Made by a program: the position numbers and the translations under genes. A stretch of DNA of 64,000 nucleotides. Source: Penicillus capitatus (Eukaryota > Chlorophyta). This document shows positions 1 to 12,971 of this stretch, in pieces. The stretch lies in assembly GCA_965649825.1 (NCBI GenBank), contig OZ287705.1, positions 310,001 through 374,000 of the forward strand, in the 5' to 3' direction. Under the pieces are notes generated by a model. It was given only the letters and a program-made list of their open reading frames with translations. It was not told the DNA's origin and did no database searches. How positions within the stretch are numbered: the stretch's first letter is position 1; the number at the start of each line of letters is the position of its first letter.

Positions 1-1920
1 AAGCGTGAAAGCTTTCCTTTGACACGTACACGGATGCTATCATTGTTTTGCCGTCATGCAGATGGAGAGAGAAAACAATGCCATGGTCGAAGATACCCAT
101 CTTTCGCAGCAGGGCTTAGAGTCGAAACGTCACGTCAGTAACATCGCACAGTCGTCAGCCGCTAAAGTACTGCACGCTCCCTTCGTCGTGACGCGAAAAG
201 ATAAAGCATTTCGATACCGAAAGTCGGATGGAAACCTCAAAAGTCTGCTGTCCACTAAGTCTGCTCTTTCGTCGGAAATTCCTATCAAGTCATCTGCCTC
301 TTTGCCAATGACCCTATGAACGACGCACGATAGCAAAAATCGATATGAGAGGGACGGTTCGACTCTCACGCATTGGGTGTTCCGCAGAGGCATCCTCGTA
401 CATCATGCATCCAGACGGAGCGCAGTTTCGTGTCGGCGAATGGCGGCTGGAGATCGGGGGATATACACACAGCGCCTGTCTTTGTTCGTGCACTCCATTT
501 AAGCCCATCGGATACGACAAAGATCCACTCGTGTGGAGGCGATTGTCCGAGTCGCGGTCGATACAGAGAATATGAGCAGAATAGTGAAGTGCCTTCTGCA
601 GCGTGGCGCAGCGAGACAAGTATTCCGACGCCGCCACCTCCTGCTACATCCATCATGTCTAGGCATCGTACGAACTGACAGTAAACGTCCTGTACGATAT
701 AACGTATAGACAAGGAGCCTGCAACCGACAAGTCACACGGACTGCATGGACGTGACGGCCAACGTTCAAGTCACGTCGACGGTCCGTCCACCACACGTCT
801 GACAAACTTCGCAATGTCGATGAATAACACACGCGCTCCGTCGAGATATCGAAAAGATCCCTGAATGCTTCAAAATCGTGAACCGATCGATCGATCGCCT
901 CAATCGCGAACCGATTCGGCGACGGTGCTGTCTCCGCAATGCCGAGGACGCAGCGATGCATTGTGGCGTCACCAGACGGACAGCAGTGCTGTGCACCTCT
1001 GAGCGCATCCATTCCTGTTTTGTAACTGCTGCCTGCTGGATAACGTCATCCTCGGTTCAGTCGCGTACAGACGCACGTTTCTTCATGCTCCCTCCCATGC
1101 CGACGTTGAGCACATCAGATCCCCTTGCCTGAAGATAGTCAGCGCACTGTGTGCACGTGCCTTTCGTCATCGGTAAAGACAAGCAGCACCAGAACACGTG
1201 TCCACACTTCGTATGACGAAAGAACGCGCGTGTGGACGTCGCTTCTTCGATGGGTTCCTGTCGCCAAGATTCGTCATGTCGATGCGACTGCCTTGTTCTG
1301 TGTGGGTCACCTGGTGGGAAGGACGCTTATTGTCACATCAGGAGGGCTTCTTTTTTGTAAAAGGGTCCTTTCTTCTGGCTCTGCGTACAGGTTGACTCAT
1401 ATGCTTAGAAAGTCACCTCACCGCGCGCATACATAATGAACATTCTAAACCATTCAGACACCTTGCTCTGAGCACTTGTCGAGACTTCCGCCGTTTTACG
1501 TTTTGCGTCCGACCCGACTGACGACAGTGTGACAACAAGCGTCCTTTCCACCAGGTGACCCACACAGAACAAGGCAGTACAAATGCCATGACAAATCTTG
1601 GCGACAGTTCCATCGACAGGACGCATCGACCGTTTGATTCGTTCCAGACCCTTTACCCGTAAGCTGCCTCTTCGAATCAAGCGTTTTTCCGTACAGCCGA
1701 ACGAAACGTTGTGCTCACGGCACACCGCTTATTGTCTTGTTTTTTGTTTGAGCCCTGCAATCCGCTTCAAATTCTTTTACGCGCCGTCCATATCTGCACC
1801 ACGTCACCGTGCCGTCTTCGTTCACTTTTTCGTCAAAGCTGCTGAACCCATTTTGCCGCCGCCGTTTGACTGGCAACGCCTCGTTTCTGATAGACAAACC
1901 ATTCGATTTCGAAGAGGGCA
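1..1920. other. Intergenic region, no supported gene
   Basis: Several overlapping open frames occur on both strands but none shows a recognisable domain, a paralog elsewhere in the window or a convincing exon structure. The one structured item is the inverted repeat at 1248-1616, listed separately. The end of this stretch is presumably the upstream region of the kinase-like gene at 1921; no TATA box was seen there. Confidence 0.5.
1248..1616. repeat. Imperfect long inverted repeat
   Basis: The arm at 1248-1337 is the near reverse complement of 1528-1616 (about 85-90% identity by eye over ~88 bp, one small indel), separated by ~190 bp. Both arms contain the shared core CTTGTTCTGTGTGGGTCACC. 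The transcript could fold into a long hairpin. It may be a fold-back element, a pair of degraded insertions or a small-RNA precursor; none of these is established. Confidence 0.7.
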
Positions 1921-4207
1921 ATGGATTTTGGCATGATACATTGTGGAACTTTGTCTCTTGAGGAAGGGAGTCTCACGAGAGACTCAGCGACCAGAGAGCC
2001 GATGGACTGTCATCCTATGGAAGGGGATTCGTGGTACGTCCATCGACAGCCACGTCGTGAATTCTCAGAAGCTACGAACTACGTCAGCGCCAGCTGGCAC
2101 TTCAGTATGACATCGCTTAGGCCAAAACGGCGAGTCGTGTGTGTTCTCTAGCTGATGCGGGAGCTTCTCAGACGGCGGCAGAGACGTCGCAAAACACAGA
2201 GATCGGTATCGATCGTGAACAAGTGCCCGCCAGCCCATCGTGGATTCCGCTCTCGATATGTGAATGGCATGCGTATGCAGAATGATGAAGGGGACGGAAG
2301 GGCCTTGAGCAATGGCGCTGTCGTTAGCCATCCGCCACCACTCCGGCGAGCGATATCCTCGAGCGAAGTCATGCCAAGTCCCTTTCGCACAGCGGCAGGA
2401 ATACAAGCCAATCAGATCTTCGCAAAGAGGTCCGTCCACTTGCCCGCCGTTCGCATCCATCTCATAAGCGATGCACCGCGCTGTCGCGACAGGTACCAGA
2501 TTGAGCAGAGTCCTTTTCCAGAAGAGAAACCGAATGCCAGATTCGCGATCGATATGTCGACAGAGAAGCGCGTCTTTCTCAAATTCTGCCCAGACTCCCT
2601 AACCGAATTCGAAAACGCCATCCGAATGCATCGCATTCTGAATGAGAGTCCACATGTCTGCAAGTTGGGCCGACCCTTTCCAAGAGAACATCGCCAGGCG
2701 GTGCCGCAGGTTGTTGGCCAGTGTCAAGGAACGTGGCTTCCCGCCATGCCTCGTATACGAGAGAGGCGATTACACCCTTGCCGAGCGACTCGTCAAAGAT
2801 CCGCCGTCTATGATCCGCCGACAGGCCGTTCTTCATTCGGTACGCCGTACGGAGCTCTCGTCAGGGGGCAAGCATCTTTCGTTCTGTAGACTCTCGAGGC
2901 GTTAGAGAACATCCATAGGCACGATGTGACGCACGGGCGCTTGGAGCCGGAGAAGATTATGTGGTTTGCGGCTGACTCGTCCTGGAAGCTCATCGATCTG
3001 ACATGCGCCGCCAGTGTCGATGATTGGACATTGGTCAGTGATGTGACAGGTAAGTATGCGGCACCGGAAGTGCAATTCGCTCATCAACACGGACGTCAAC
3101 GCATTCTCATGGAACCGGCGGTCGACATGTGGTCGTTCGGCGTCATCGCGCTCGAAACACTAACAGGTCTGCCTTTCGCGATCGGCAGGGTGAAAAGCGA
3201 TCGGTGTGGATCAGGGAGGACGTTTGTCGATGGGGAGAGCGTGCGGAAAAGCGTCGCCGACTTCGTCTGGGCTTCGGATTCAGATGCTGCCGAGTACGAG
3301 CACAGATGGCTCTATGCCGATCCCGGCGGGCGACGTTCTGGCAGCGATGAGCAGCGGTACCGTCGCTTTTTGCGCAAGCTGCTCTGCAAGAACACGAAGG
3401 ATAGAGTCACGGCATCCGATGCACTCGGAGACATTCTGTTCCGCAACGTCGAAGTCGAGTTGCAACGCAGCCACGCCTTAGTCCAGGTGCGTCTTCGTCT
3501 CACTCTTATCTAACTCTTTTGATCACGCTTCCTTGCAGAGCTCACACAATGCACTTCAGACGGATCCTTTTCTCAGGTCAGTGATCGGCTCTCAGCTGCG
3601 GGTCGAGACGAAGGTGGAAGTCTTCCCCTGCACAAATCCGTCCAACGTGTCCTTCTACTCGAGAGAAGGCGACCATGCCTACACAGATGACGACGAAGAA
3701 CTGGAGGACAGGACGATTTACGTGCTGCGATACGGAGAGCGCTTTCGTTTGCGTCTGACGATCTCCTATGCCGAAGGCTGTCAGCTTCCGATCGAGGAAA
3801 TCGAATCCATCGTCCTGAAAACGCGCAAGGGCACGATCGTTGATCTACCGTATCGAATCGAGAACAGTAGGGACAGTATGAAGCTTGAAGTCGCTGTCAA
3901 AGTGGATCCGACGATCAGCAACTTGAAAGAGCACTTTGCGATCTGTCCGCTTTGCGGAACAGTCAATGAACGCTACCGAAAGGCGACGGTGCAGCTGAGG
4001 TTTCCTGTGGGAGACGATCCCGATTCGGCGCTGGTCAAGAACTGCGAGATCTATTTTCTGATCGTCCGATCTGGCAGAAAACTGCGCCGTTATCGAATGG
4101 CGCGATCGATGCGACAGCGATGGTCACGGCTGCCGAAACCCGCCAAACAGGCGATCCGTATGATCTATCACGGCGTCTCCAAGGCGGTCGAGTGCGTTCT
4201 GCCATAA
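1921..4207 (+). CDS. Kinase-like protein A (probable pseudokinase) with C-terminal beta-rich domain
   Basis: Eight-exon model: 1921-2104, 2152-2222, 2281-2429, 2493-2663, 2710-2839, 2890-3166, 3215-3486 and 3539-4207; introns are 46-63 nt with GT..AG ends. The N-terminus resembles that of the gene at 36837, which supports the start. The kinase N-lobe has RVFLKFC at the beta-3 position (lysine kept) but no glycine-rich loop. The HRD motif reads HGRLEP, so the catalytic Asp is missing; the DFG position reads IDLT, and AAPEV and DMWSFG follow as in the activation segment and helix F. The last exon (~220 aa) is a beta-rich domain of unknown family, shared with all paralogs. Loss of HRD suggests a scaffold or pseudoenzyme role; this is inferred. 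TAA stop. Substrate, partner and location are unknown. Confidence 0.85.
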
Positions 4208-5807
4208 AGTACAAACATAGAGAGGCGGCGTACAATGAACGCGTGCCTGGGTGATCGTCTTTGTTCTGTGTCTTGGTAGCTCATCAAAATGGCAAATGAA
4301 GAAGAGGCAGGCGGCAAACGAATTTTCTTTTATCTGCACGACGGTGTTCTTCCACACCTTTCGCTCACCACCGTCTTAAATGTCACACATTTGATTCGCT
4401 TCAGCATCCTGTCTGAGGAATAGAGCAAGTCAATATCTGTCATATCTCGAACACCAATGGTCAACTCTTTGCTACTCCTTGTGAAGAAGACGTATTCTTT
4501 GCCGCTACATCCACTGGAAGGCCAACGAAGTCACTGGGACGAAGCGAAAACGCTTTAAGTTGTCCTGTTGCTGTGTTATGATGCCGACTGAATGTAACGG
4601 TGCTGTCGTAAAACGCTTGTTCGTCGACGACTGTTGCCGTTGCAAGCTTCTTTCCTTTACACCATTCGCTTCTTAACAACGCGCGTCATCGCCATCGCAC
4701 TCTCTCAATGAGAGCGCCGTTGAGGACCAAGGGCTTCGACGTCTGTCTTCTGCATCAGATGACGGTCACTCTTCGAATCTGATCTCGGCCTCTCTGAGCA
4801 TGATGTCCCGATGATGTGACACTTCAAAAGACAAGTATGTGAAGAACCGCCGCCACCAGCGCGAAAATCCTTCGTCCAGCGGCAATGCGTGACACGCGCG
4901 TCGTTGTCGGCACCCCTTCCATCAGCGTCTGTCGTTCAAGTCGCCTGGCGGCTTCTGCGTACTCCGAGTCACCAGCAAGCGGCAGTTTGGGTCTCCTCCT
5001 GCATACTGGCGCTCTGTCGTCTTGACGTCTTATCGGCATCCACCGACTTCCCGCACGTGCGGCGTCGTTCCCTTAGTAAAGCGGATGACGCGATGCGCCG
5101 TGCAGGCGGCGATAACGTTACGATGCGTCCACTGTCGGGAGCCGCGTCTATCTTCATCGCGCCTTGCTTCGAACTTCGCGTGCGCTTTCGCCGTGTCTTC
5201 TCAGTTTTGCGGGGCCAGACGAACGACGATGACTCTCGGGAACTATGGATATCTATCTATCCCTTTCTGCAGATCCAGGCTCTCCATCTCATCCAAAATA
5301 TCACTCTTTCTAATAAAAGCAACCACTGGCCTTACATAATGTGAAGGAATCATCTAGACTTAGTTCAGACAGATAGGTTCTGCGCAGCGAGAGTGACACC
5401 TGTCGACTCTTCGACTGCGCAAATCCATAAGAATCCGTACAAACCTCGTCCAGATCTTATGGTCATAGCAAAACGGATCCATAAATGCAACTGGTAACCT
5501 TATCGACTGTGTCGACCCAAGCGGATATCGACGGCGCAAAAGATGGACAGACAAAACAGAGCTCCCATCACGGGAAAGGAACTGTTCTGAAAACCACCAG
5601 ATTTGCCGTTCGACTGCGATGCCTGAAATCGCATTCGGCCTGAAACGAAAGTATGACAGATGTGAAATGACCACTATCGATATTTCTTTCCGAATGATGT
5701 CTGATCTCTGTGCGTGTGGCTAAGTCGATACAGTCCCCATAAGAGTCTCCTATTAGCGAAAATGTATTAGCCAGTGAGAAATCGACCACAGAACTGAATT
5801 GCGTCAT
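4208..5807. other. Intergenic region, nothing supported
   Basis: Short overlapping frames on both strands, none with a domain, paralog or splice pattern that could be confirmed. It lies between the convergent 3' ends of the genes ending at 4207 (+) and 5808 (-). Confidence 0.5.
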
Positions 5808-6603
5808 TCAGGCGTTGATATCATGCTCGTCCTGGTTCTCAAACATTCGCACAAAACGGTGAAAACGCAAACGGCTTCGAGGATGAATAATTTTGCAGTA
5901 AAGGGGTTGATAAAGATCCACCTCACGACGAAAGGGGGCACTCAAAACAAGGCGGATACGTATGGTGAGGTTGACGTATTTTACATCCACCAGTCCGAAG
6001 TAGGGAGAAATGACGTTCAATCGCGTCGATTTGAATGAGGAGGGTCTCAACAAGGCCAGGATCTCTGTGACTCCATTTTGGCTGGTCTGTTTCATCTCGA
6101 TTTCGACGAAGTCTTCGTCTGGTGGTTTGACGCTGCAGCTGACGACTCTATCGATGACGAATGGAGATGCTCTGTTGAGAGTGACGCGAAAACGAAGGCG
6201 GTTCTCCTGTCCTAAGCGGAAGATGTAGACTGGGTGCTCTTTCAAGAAGTCGTCAAAAAAGCGCAGGACTTCTTGTGTGACTTTGAGATGAAATGCTTTC
6301 GAATGGTTGTTCGATTTCAGGAAGCACTCGACGTGCATCTCCAGTGAAATGTCGTTGTCGAGAACCAGCCGCCAGGACCACTCCTCGGGAAAAACGTTAT
6401 TGGCGGAAGGTGGCTGGCGATTAAGTAACTGCCGCGCAGATAACGGGTTAGAGGCGGGTTAATGCGGCGCGCCGACGTACATTCTGTGGCGCGTGTGGTT
6501 TCTTCGAAGAATTGGGTGTGGGCGGAAGAAGGCGTTCCTGACTGCCGGCCTTTTTCTTCTCTGCGACGGTTTGATGTATGCACCTTTCCACGGAGATGTC
6601 CAT
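5808..6603 (-). CDS. Kinase-less relative: stand-alone C-terminal beta-rich domain protein
   Basis: Two exons on the minus strand: 6603-6481 and 6429-5808, with a 51-nt intron. The ATG at 6603 is the first in-frame methionine of the upstream exon; ~40 mostly polar residues precede the domain. The rest (~205 aa) aligns along its length with the last exon of the kinase-like genes, including the shared signatures HPVYIFRLG, RLRFRVTL and ISPYFGLVDVKYVNLTIRI. No kinase lobe is found upstream, so this is either a gene that never had one or a truncated copy. TGA or TAA family-typical stop follows FENQDEHDINA. Function unknown; closest in the window to the last exons of the genes at 22735 and 63339. 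Confidence 0.7.
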
Positions 6604-8618
6604 CGAGTGCTGTTTTTGTTTCGCAGCGAGAAACAGCCAGGCGGAATATGCGAAGCGAATCTGACGAAAAGAGATGGATATTAGGGGGCGCCCTTTTTCA
6701 AGCGAGTTCTCATGCAAACGTCACATCTCCGCCAGCGACAACCTCCGGCGCGAGGTCTTTGAGACGGGAGACGAATAATGTGTCCGTTCTGTCTTCTAAA
6801 AGTCACCCGGGGAGACCGTTTTCTGTGAGCAGGGATGTATGCCCGTGTCTGGATTTCTAAGCCTCTGCGTTTCTTCCTTCAGCGATGCGCCACCATTACG
6901 CCGCTGTCTGCTGCAAGCCTTGCTCGCGGAGGTGAATGCGTCCGCATCGCCTCTTCACTTGTCGTAGAGACTCTCTCCGGGGACGGGTGGCTTTAAATGA
7001 TACACAGTGGATTGGATCGTCTGTACGGAACGGCTACATCACACGACAGGAACTGACTGTACGATTCCGTAATGCGTTCACGATACTCGTTTTTAACTGG
7101 GTTCATACACCAAACATGGCTTGGCGGTATCCAAGAGGCCTAAGGTCCGACTCTTCAGAAGAGCGAATCTAGATACCATGCCGAGTGAAGCACACCAGAC
7201 CGTCGCCGGCCGCAGTTGCTGCTTTACAGGCAACGCAATACGCTCGCACGAATCTCGTTTAGAGGATTAGGAAGCAAGCACGCAATGTGGCCTTCGTCGT
7301 TTGTTTCTCCGCCGGAAGCAGGCCGGCACACAGTTCATGAATAGACAAGTGATCAGATTCTCTAGCTTTGCGGCGGCGGAATCGAAGAGGCGGCGCATAC
7401 GTGTGGTTGGATTGCGCTTCTATGCCTTTCCGCTGACTATTGAGCCCGTCGCATCTGCCAACGGGCGCCAGACAGAAGTTGTACGAGCTCTCCACGTTGT
7501 CAACCTCAATCTTCATCTATCTCTTAAGTGGCGTTCACCGTTTGCATCTCGTGTGCGGCAATGTAGATGAATGGATGCATTGATTATCGAAATCAAGTGT
7601 TTTCGAGACAGGCACGACGCTTTTCGTTCGTATAACGCCACGTGTCTATCATCCCTTTCGCAGGCCTGTCCGCAGCTCCTTTTCCATCGAACGCGTGACA
7701 GTCAGCTGTCACGTCACCGCCAAAAACTTTCTACTATCGCCTCAAATTTTTTCAGGCTATACTAACGCGACACGTGCCATTCACTGCCAACAGAATTGCT
7801 GTGCATAGAACGAGGCCTTAATCATCGGATCTGATTTCTTAGAATGCTTTTCGGCGGTAACACACTTTGCCTGCCTCTTTACACTCGGCTAGTCTATCTG
7901 CGCAGTCTATCGATGAAGGTCCATCGTCGATGACTGGCGATTGACCGGTTTGGTAGAGATCTGCACAAGCATCACGTGGCATCTGAGATCCGGGCGCCTC
8001 AAGGATGCAAGGTGTCTCGAAAGAGGGAGGCAGCAGCACTCGTCCTCCTCCATGTCTGTCATCTGGCTCGTCGTGAACGACGTAAGGGCAACGTTCGATT
8101 CCAGATGGTTTGAGAAGACAAGCCTACCCCGTCAGTGCCACTCAATTGTCCCCTGCGTAGCAAGTGGACCCTGTCCGGCAACTGTTCCAGGATGAACGAT
8201 CATCGGCACCAGCGGTCACATCATCAAATCTCTAGCCAAAACGACGGAATATACGTCTGCTGAATGCTTCCTCGTGAAGTCTGTGTTCTTCGCGCACGCC
8301 GCCCGAAGCAGTTTCATCCGGTCGGGAGGAAAGAAACCACAGCGCTTTTCAATTTCGCGGCTGCGACAGGACGCCGATGACGGAGTCACGTAAACGAGGC
8401 GCCGCAGCTTCGTTCTTGACCTTCACAGTGAAGGTCCTTTTGATTCAGTAGTGTAAAAAGCGGGTGCGTGCCACGCAGCAGCTAGCTATGCGCTGTCCTT
8501 CTTCAAACGCCTTTTTTGATTGGTCCAGCGTTCGCCGCGTCGCAGAACTGCGCAACGATGCTTCACTGTCATACAATACAAATTCACCCTCCTATCGTCA
8601 CTTTGTTCTCCACACAAC
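6604..8618. other. Intergenic region, nothing supported
   Basis: Many short frames on both strands without domains or paralogs. A TCACATC motif lies near 6721 and another near 8216. No repeat or RNA gene was recognised. Confidence 0.45.
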
Positions 8619-8626
8619 TATAAAAG
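8619..8626 (+). promoter_or_regulatory. TATA box
   Basis: TATAAAAG, about 100 nt upstream of the ATG at 8728, at a spacing that fits a short 5' leader. Confidence 0.6.
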
Positions 8627-8727
8627 CAACAAGCTTTAGGGTTTTCTCACCGAAGTCCTTCTTACCGCCGTTGTTTCAGTCTTCTGTCCTGTTCTTAGTG
8701 TCTGTTCTGTCCACTCAACTGAACGCC

Positions 8728-9639
8728 ATGCCGGCGATCGCCGACGCCACGAGTGAGCACGTCACATCTGAAGACTCGCCCCTCGTCAACGTGTCTGTCT
8801 TCGTAGGCGGCGCCCCTGACATAAGCGACGAGTTCGCCGCTTTAGACGTTCCGTCCTTACTCAGCCAAGAGCAAGCGCACGGCGCCGGCTCTTTATCAAG
8901 TCACGATGCGGATACCTCCCGATGCCTTCGCCGCTGCCCGCGTCCCGTCCCGTCGACGCCGATTTTCCAGACATCCAGTCCAAGACCGCCACCGTCAGCG
9001 CCGCGTCAGCGGATAGACAGTCGTATCGCATGCCGCTCTCCATACCACAGTGAATTTCTCAGCGAACTTGAGGAGACGTTCACAGACGGAGACAACACAC
9101 GTGGCAGCGACAGCATCGACGTCGCTGCGGGCCTGCCATACGACGTCAGCGTCAAGTCTTTGCACCCACGTCCAGATGGCGCACCGACTGAAGAATGCGC
9201 CACGTCTTGTGAGCTCTGCTCGGAGCTCGCTATCGACGAACTCGCGAAGGACGCTGCCGAAGCTCCATTTCCATCTGTGGATGTTTTTGATGACCGCTTA
9301 ATCATCACCAAAGTACACCGCACCGCCAGCGGGCGATGGCTCGGCGGAGTCGTATCTGTGATGACGTTTGCTGACGTGGTACGGGAAGCGAGACGCAGTG
9401 AAAACGCGGCGCCGCCACGCCGAGTCTTTCCATCCTTTCGTACCGGCTGTCAACCGAGCGCATCCAGACGTTATGGCACGGAGATCGATCCGATCGACAA
9501 CGGGCGTCGATATACATGTCCTTGCCTTTTGTGCCTGCATAAGCGCCTTCCGCAGTCCGTTCGAATAACGCTGCGCTGTATGCTTCGTGGATTCCGGCAG
9601 AACATGTCGCCCGTCTGGAGATCTGGCAAAAATGCTTGA
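8728..9639 (+). CDS. Hypothetical Pro/Ser-rich protein, single exon
   Basis: The frame is open from 8464, but the ATG at 8728 is preferred because a TATA box at 8619 would start transcription close to it; the upstream ATG would lie before the promoter. The ~303-aa product begins MPAIADATSEHVTSEDSP and is acidic and Ser/Pro-rich in its first half, with a Cys-containing stretch (CATSCELCSE) mid-protein and a basic C-terminus with CPCLLC. No transmembrane segment or known domain is recognised. An AATAAA lies 60 nt after the stop. It is bounded by intergenic DNA and lies head-to-tail upstream of the kinase-like gene at 10.4 kb. The role is unknown. Confidence 0.6.
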   Translation: MPAIADATSEHVTSEDSPLVNVSVFVGGAPDISDEFAALDVPSLLSQEQAHGAGSLSSHDADTSRCLRRCPRPVPSTPIFQTSSPRPPPSAPRQRIDSRIACRSPYHSEFLSELEETFTDGDNTRGSDSIDVAAGLPYDVSVKSLHPRPDGAPTEECATSCELCSELAIDELAKDAAEAPFPSVDVFDDRLIITKVHRTASGRWLGGVVSVMTFADVVREARRSENAAPPRRVFPSFRTGCQPSASRRYGTEIDPIDNGRRYTCPCLLCLHKRLPQSVRITLRCMLRGFRQNMSPVWRSGKNA

Positions 9640-9698
9640 GACGACACCGAGAACGCCGCTTGTGGAAATCGCCAAGCGGCACCAAGATACACCTGTTT

Positions 9699-9704
9699 AA
9701 TAAA
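9699..9704 (+). terminator. Poly(A) signal
   Basis: AATAAA located ~60 nt after the stop codon of the gene ending at 9639, a normal distance for 3' end formation. Confidence 0.5.
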
Positions 9705-10388
9705 GAACTCATGAACAAGGACAGTCATGAACAAACAAACATGAGAGATGGACGTGGAACGTGTGATCGATCGCACAGAGAAGTGGTCCGTAGGATCGAA
9801 TGATGATGATATAAACAGCTGCTTTAATATTGTTGACTTTGTAATGCTTAAGGCTGTGTACTTTGTTGTTTTCTCATTTTTGCCGTTCTCCGCTCTGCTG
9901 CGGCGCAGTTTCTTTCGCCAATGGGATATACCATTGACATGACGCACAGCTGTCCGAGCTGTACTGCCCGTTTCCCGACTTCCAACCGCGTGCATGGTTT
10001 GTTCTTTAAAAGAGGCATCAGCAGGTCTCGTCTCCACCTCCAGACGGTGAACAGTCAGCCAGTCGACGCATCTCGATGCCGTTGTGCACCCATCGTCGCG
10101 GTAGGGAGAGCAGCCAGCATATTCTCGAAAGCATCATATCGGTTGAGCATCGGTGATGCGCTGTGTACCGTGTCCGTAGGAGATTTGCCAGCAGACAACA
10201 GGCAGCACGCCTCAGCGGCCGAGGAGAAACGACTGTCGCCTTTTGCGCGGCTTCGCAGCGGTCTTCGTCGCCGATGTCTCCAGCCGCCATCCATCGGCGG
10301 GTCGAGAAACTCGCGCATGGAGTTGCTCCGAACGGCGGGACGTGGACCGGCGTCGTCAGACGTGGTTCATATACAGAGTCGCCGTCGA
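9705..10388. other. Intergenic / possible 5' region of kinase-like gene B
   Basis: The frame used by the first exon of the next gene is open from 9921, so its start could lie further upstream than 10389. No other feature is seen. Confidence 0.4.
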
Positions 10389-12573
10389 ATGGCGGCGCCG
10401 GTGACGCCGCCGCCTATGTCGCGAAATGCTGAGCAGGACACGGGTGAAGGGGAATCGATGAATGAAGATCCGAGTGGTGATAACGCAGAGATGCAGTCTT
10501 TCGGTAAGGCAGTCGCTTTCGGTGGCGGCCAGCAAGACGGAGCGTTCTACGTGCAGGACGCGCCGCGCCGCGTCGCATGGACACGCGCACGACAACGGCG
10601 TCGTCGGAGCCGAGTAGCTCAGCTGCCCAACCACAGTGCCCGACAGACGCGTGGCACAACGCGTCGTCATCCAGCCGCTCTGGCCGCCTCGTGGCGGACG
10701 GACGTTCGTCAAGCGATCTGCCTGACTCTGACAGAGACAACGGCCTCATGGATCCGGGAATGAAGCTGGACGAGCTTGAGGGTGGATGTCTGTTCGCTGG
10801 AAGGTGCGGCCAGTCGCTGTCTGTCTTCTGTTCAGTGCAGCCGTCGTTGGAGCAGGTACCGGATCCAACCGGAAGCAGTTTATGATAGTCCACACTGCCG
10901 GTATGCAGTGGAGCGGTCGACTGGGCGAGAAGTTTTCCTGAAGTTCTTCCCTGGAAGTCCACATGAATTCGAAAACGCGACGAAAGCGCACAGAGCATTG
11001 CAGAACGGCCCCAAATGCATTTGCAGGTGACGACAGGCCTCTTCTTCTGATGGGAGTCCGTCCACTCATTGGCGTCGCTTGTGCAGGATGCTGGACAACA
11101 TGGAGAGCATTCACGGCTTCCCTCCGTGTCTGGTGCTGGAAAGAGGCCGTTACACACTAGCCGACAGGATGTCCCACCGTCAGCTGAGTCCTATCGAGCA
11201 GAAAGCGATTCTGTACTCGGTACGTCGCGTTTGTCGATCGACGTGTGATGACGTCTGCGTCTGTGTGCTCAGGTGCTGGAAGCGCTCGAGTACAGTCACG
11301 GTCAGGGAATCGTCCACGGCAGCCTGGATCCGACGCACATCATGTGGTTTGCCGCCGACTTCTCGTGGAAACTCGTCAACCTGTCGAGCGCGCTGCCCAC
11401 CGGAGAGTCCACTGTCCAGCCGAACGTATGCAGATACACGTGTCCGGACACAACTCAGTCACTCAAGAAAGGACACGGGAGCGTCTGTGCGAAGCCTTCG
11501 ATGGACATGTGGTCCTTCGGCCTCCTCGCCTTCGAGGTCCTGACCAGTAAGCCGCACTCTGGACGATCTCCCTCGCCACCGACTGCGCCTCCTATTCCAG
11601 GTTCCCACGTCATCGATGCGGCCGGCATTCCAGATTTGATCGAGAGGCAGTTGGAACAGAAGCCAGCCTCTGCCGAAAGAACCGTCAAGAGGTGGCTGTC
11701 GGCCAACCGCAGAGGACGCATCGAAGACGACCTCGACCAGCAGAGCCTGCGCTTCGTCCGATCGCTGCTGCAGAGAGATCCGGAGAAGAGGAGAACGGCG
11801 ACGGAGGCTCTGGAGGACGTCCTCTTCCGATCGGTGACAGACGTGTACCAAAGAGCCGACGCCATGGAGGAGGTAGGTGCTGCTCCTGTCGTCAGATGAC
11901 GTCCGACTGTCGCTCTTCCTAGTTGCCGTCCGAACATCAGCCGCCGAATCTGGATCTGCAGCGGAGCACCTTGTCGACGCTTCACGCCGTGCACTGCCAT
12001 CTGAAGCGCCAACTGGACATCCAGCAGTTCGCCGACGACTGCGATCCCTCGCTCCCGTTCTACGGTAGGAAGACCGAAGAGCCTCTTTCCTTCTTCGACG
12101 ACCGCCTTCCGCACGATCCGGTCTACATACTGAGACTCGCCGAGAGTCTCCGCCTTCGGATGCGCCTATCGTACGACCCGCAGCTGCGCCTTCCCGTCGA
12201 AGGCATCGCATCGGTCACCGTAAAGGTGCCGGATGCCGAAGAGCAGTTGCTGGACTTCGTTCAGCGAATCGAGAAGGGATCCGTCACCGCTCTGATCTCC
12301 TTCGATCCAAAACGCATCCTCTCTCCGACACTGAACTCCATCTCGCCCTTTTTTGGCCCAACAGATAGAGCATACGTCAAGATCAGCGTCCGCACAAAGG
12401 TGCAGTTCGCTGGTAATTTTCCGCACGAACTTGAACTCAGTGATCGTCTTTACTGCAAAGTGGTGCACCGCCATACCCCAATGAAGTGGCACAGTTGCCT
12501 AGGAATCTTCGCGAGAAATGAGGGGAGACTCCGCAAACAGAGCGGAGGAAATGAACTGTCTGAGGATCGTTGA
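10389..12573 (+). CDS. Kinase-like protein B (probable pseudokinase) with C-terminal beta-rich domain
   Basis: Exon model: 10389-10503, 10557-10803, 10856-11026, 11087-11219, 11273-11546, 11601-11872 and 11923-12573; introns are 50-60 nt and all joins keep frame. The first exon start is uncertain (in-frame ATGs at 10317, 10389, 10416 and 10458). A Ser-rich N-terminal region precedes the kinase-like lobe. EVFLKFF keeps the beta-3 lysine. HRD is replaced by HGSLDP, the DFG Asp by Asn (VNLS) and APE by CPD, so three key sites are changed; DMWSFG remains. The last exon carries the family beta-rich domain (HDPVYILRLA ... ISPFFGPTDRAYVKISV). TGA stop. This is the most degenerate activation segment in the cluster, so catalysis is very unlikely; a binding or scaffold role is inferred. 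Confidence 0.85.
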
Positions 12574-12971
12574 GGCCCGTCTCCTCAGGCAATGTCGTTC
12601 CATTCTTTGTTGTCGTCGCGTGCGAGATCTATGCTCACACGCCATTTATCCTCCACAGCAATAACACACTCCTATACTATCTTCAATCAATCTTGACGCG
12701 TCGCAAGCAGCTGCTTTGCAGCGACCAACACAATCAATGGTGTAATCGATCATCGAGTGAAATAGAAGACGTTTCTGTCTAGCACCGCTCGCGATCTTTA
12801 TGGCTAAACACAACAATGGCCGCTTTCTTGACATTGAGGAAACGTTCATCAAATCTCAGAGCCGCCGCCGCCAGAAAAAGGAGGCGGCGGTTCTTCAAGT
12901 AAATAATAGTACATTGAATGCAGACTAGAGTGTACAAAACGCGAATCGTTCCATATGGATCGTGATTCTGC
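12574..12971. other. 3' flank of gene B, GC-rich hairpin
   Basis: No gene. A GC-rich inverted repeat (GCCGCCGCC ... GGCGGCGG, 12860-12893) with an A-rich loop could form a stable hairpin. The stretch ends at the target site of the retroelement insertion. Confidence 0.4.
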
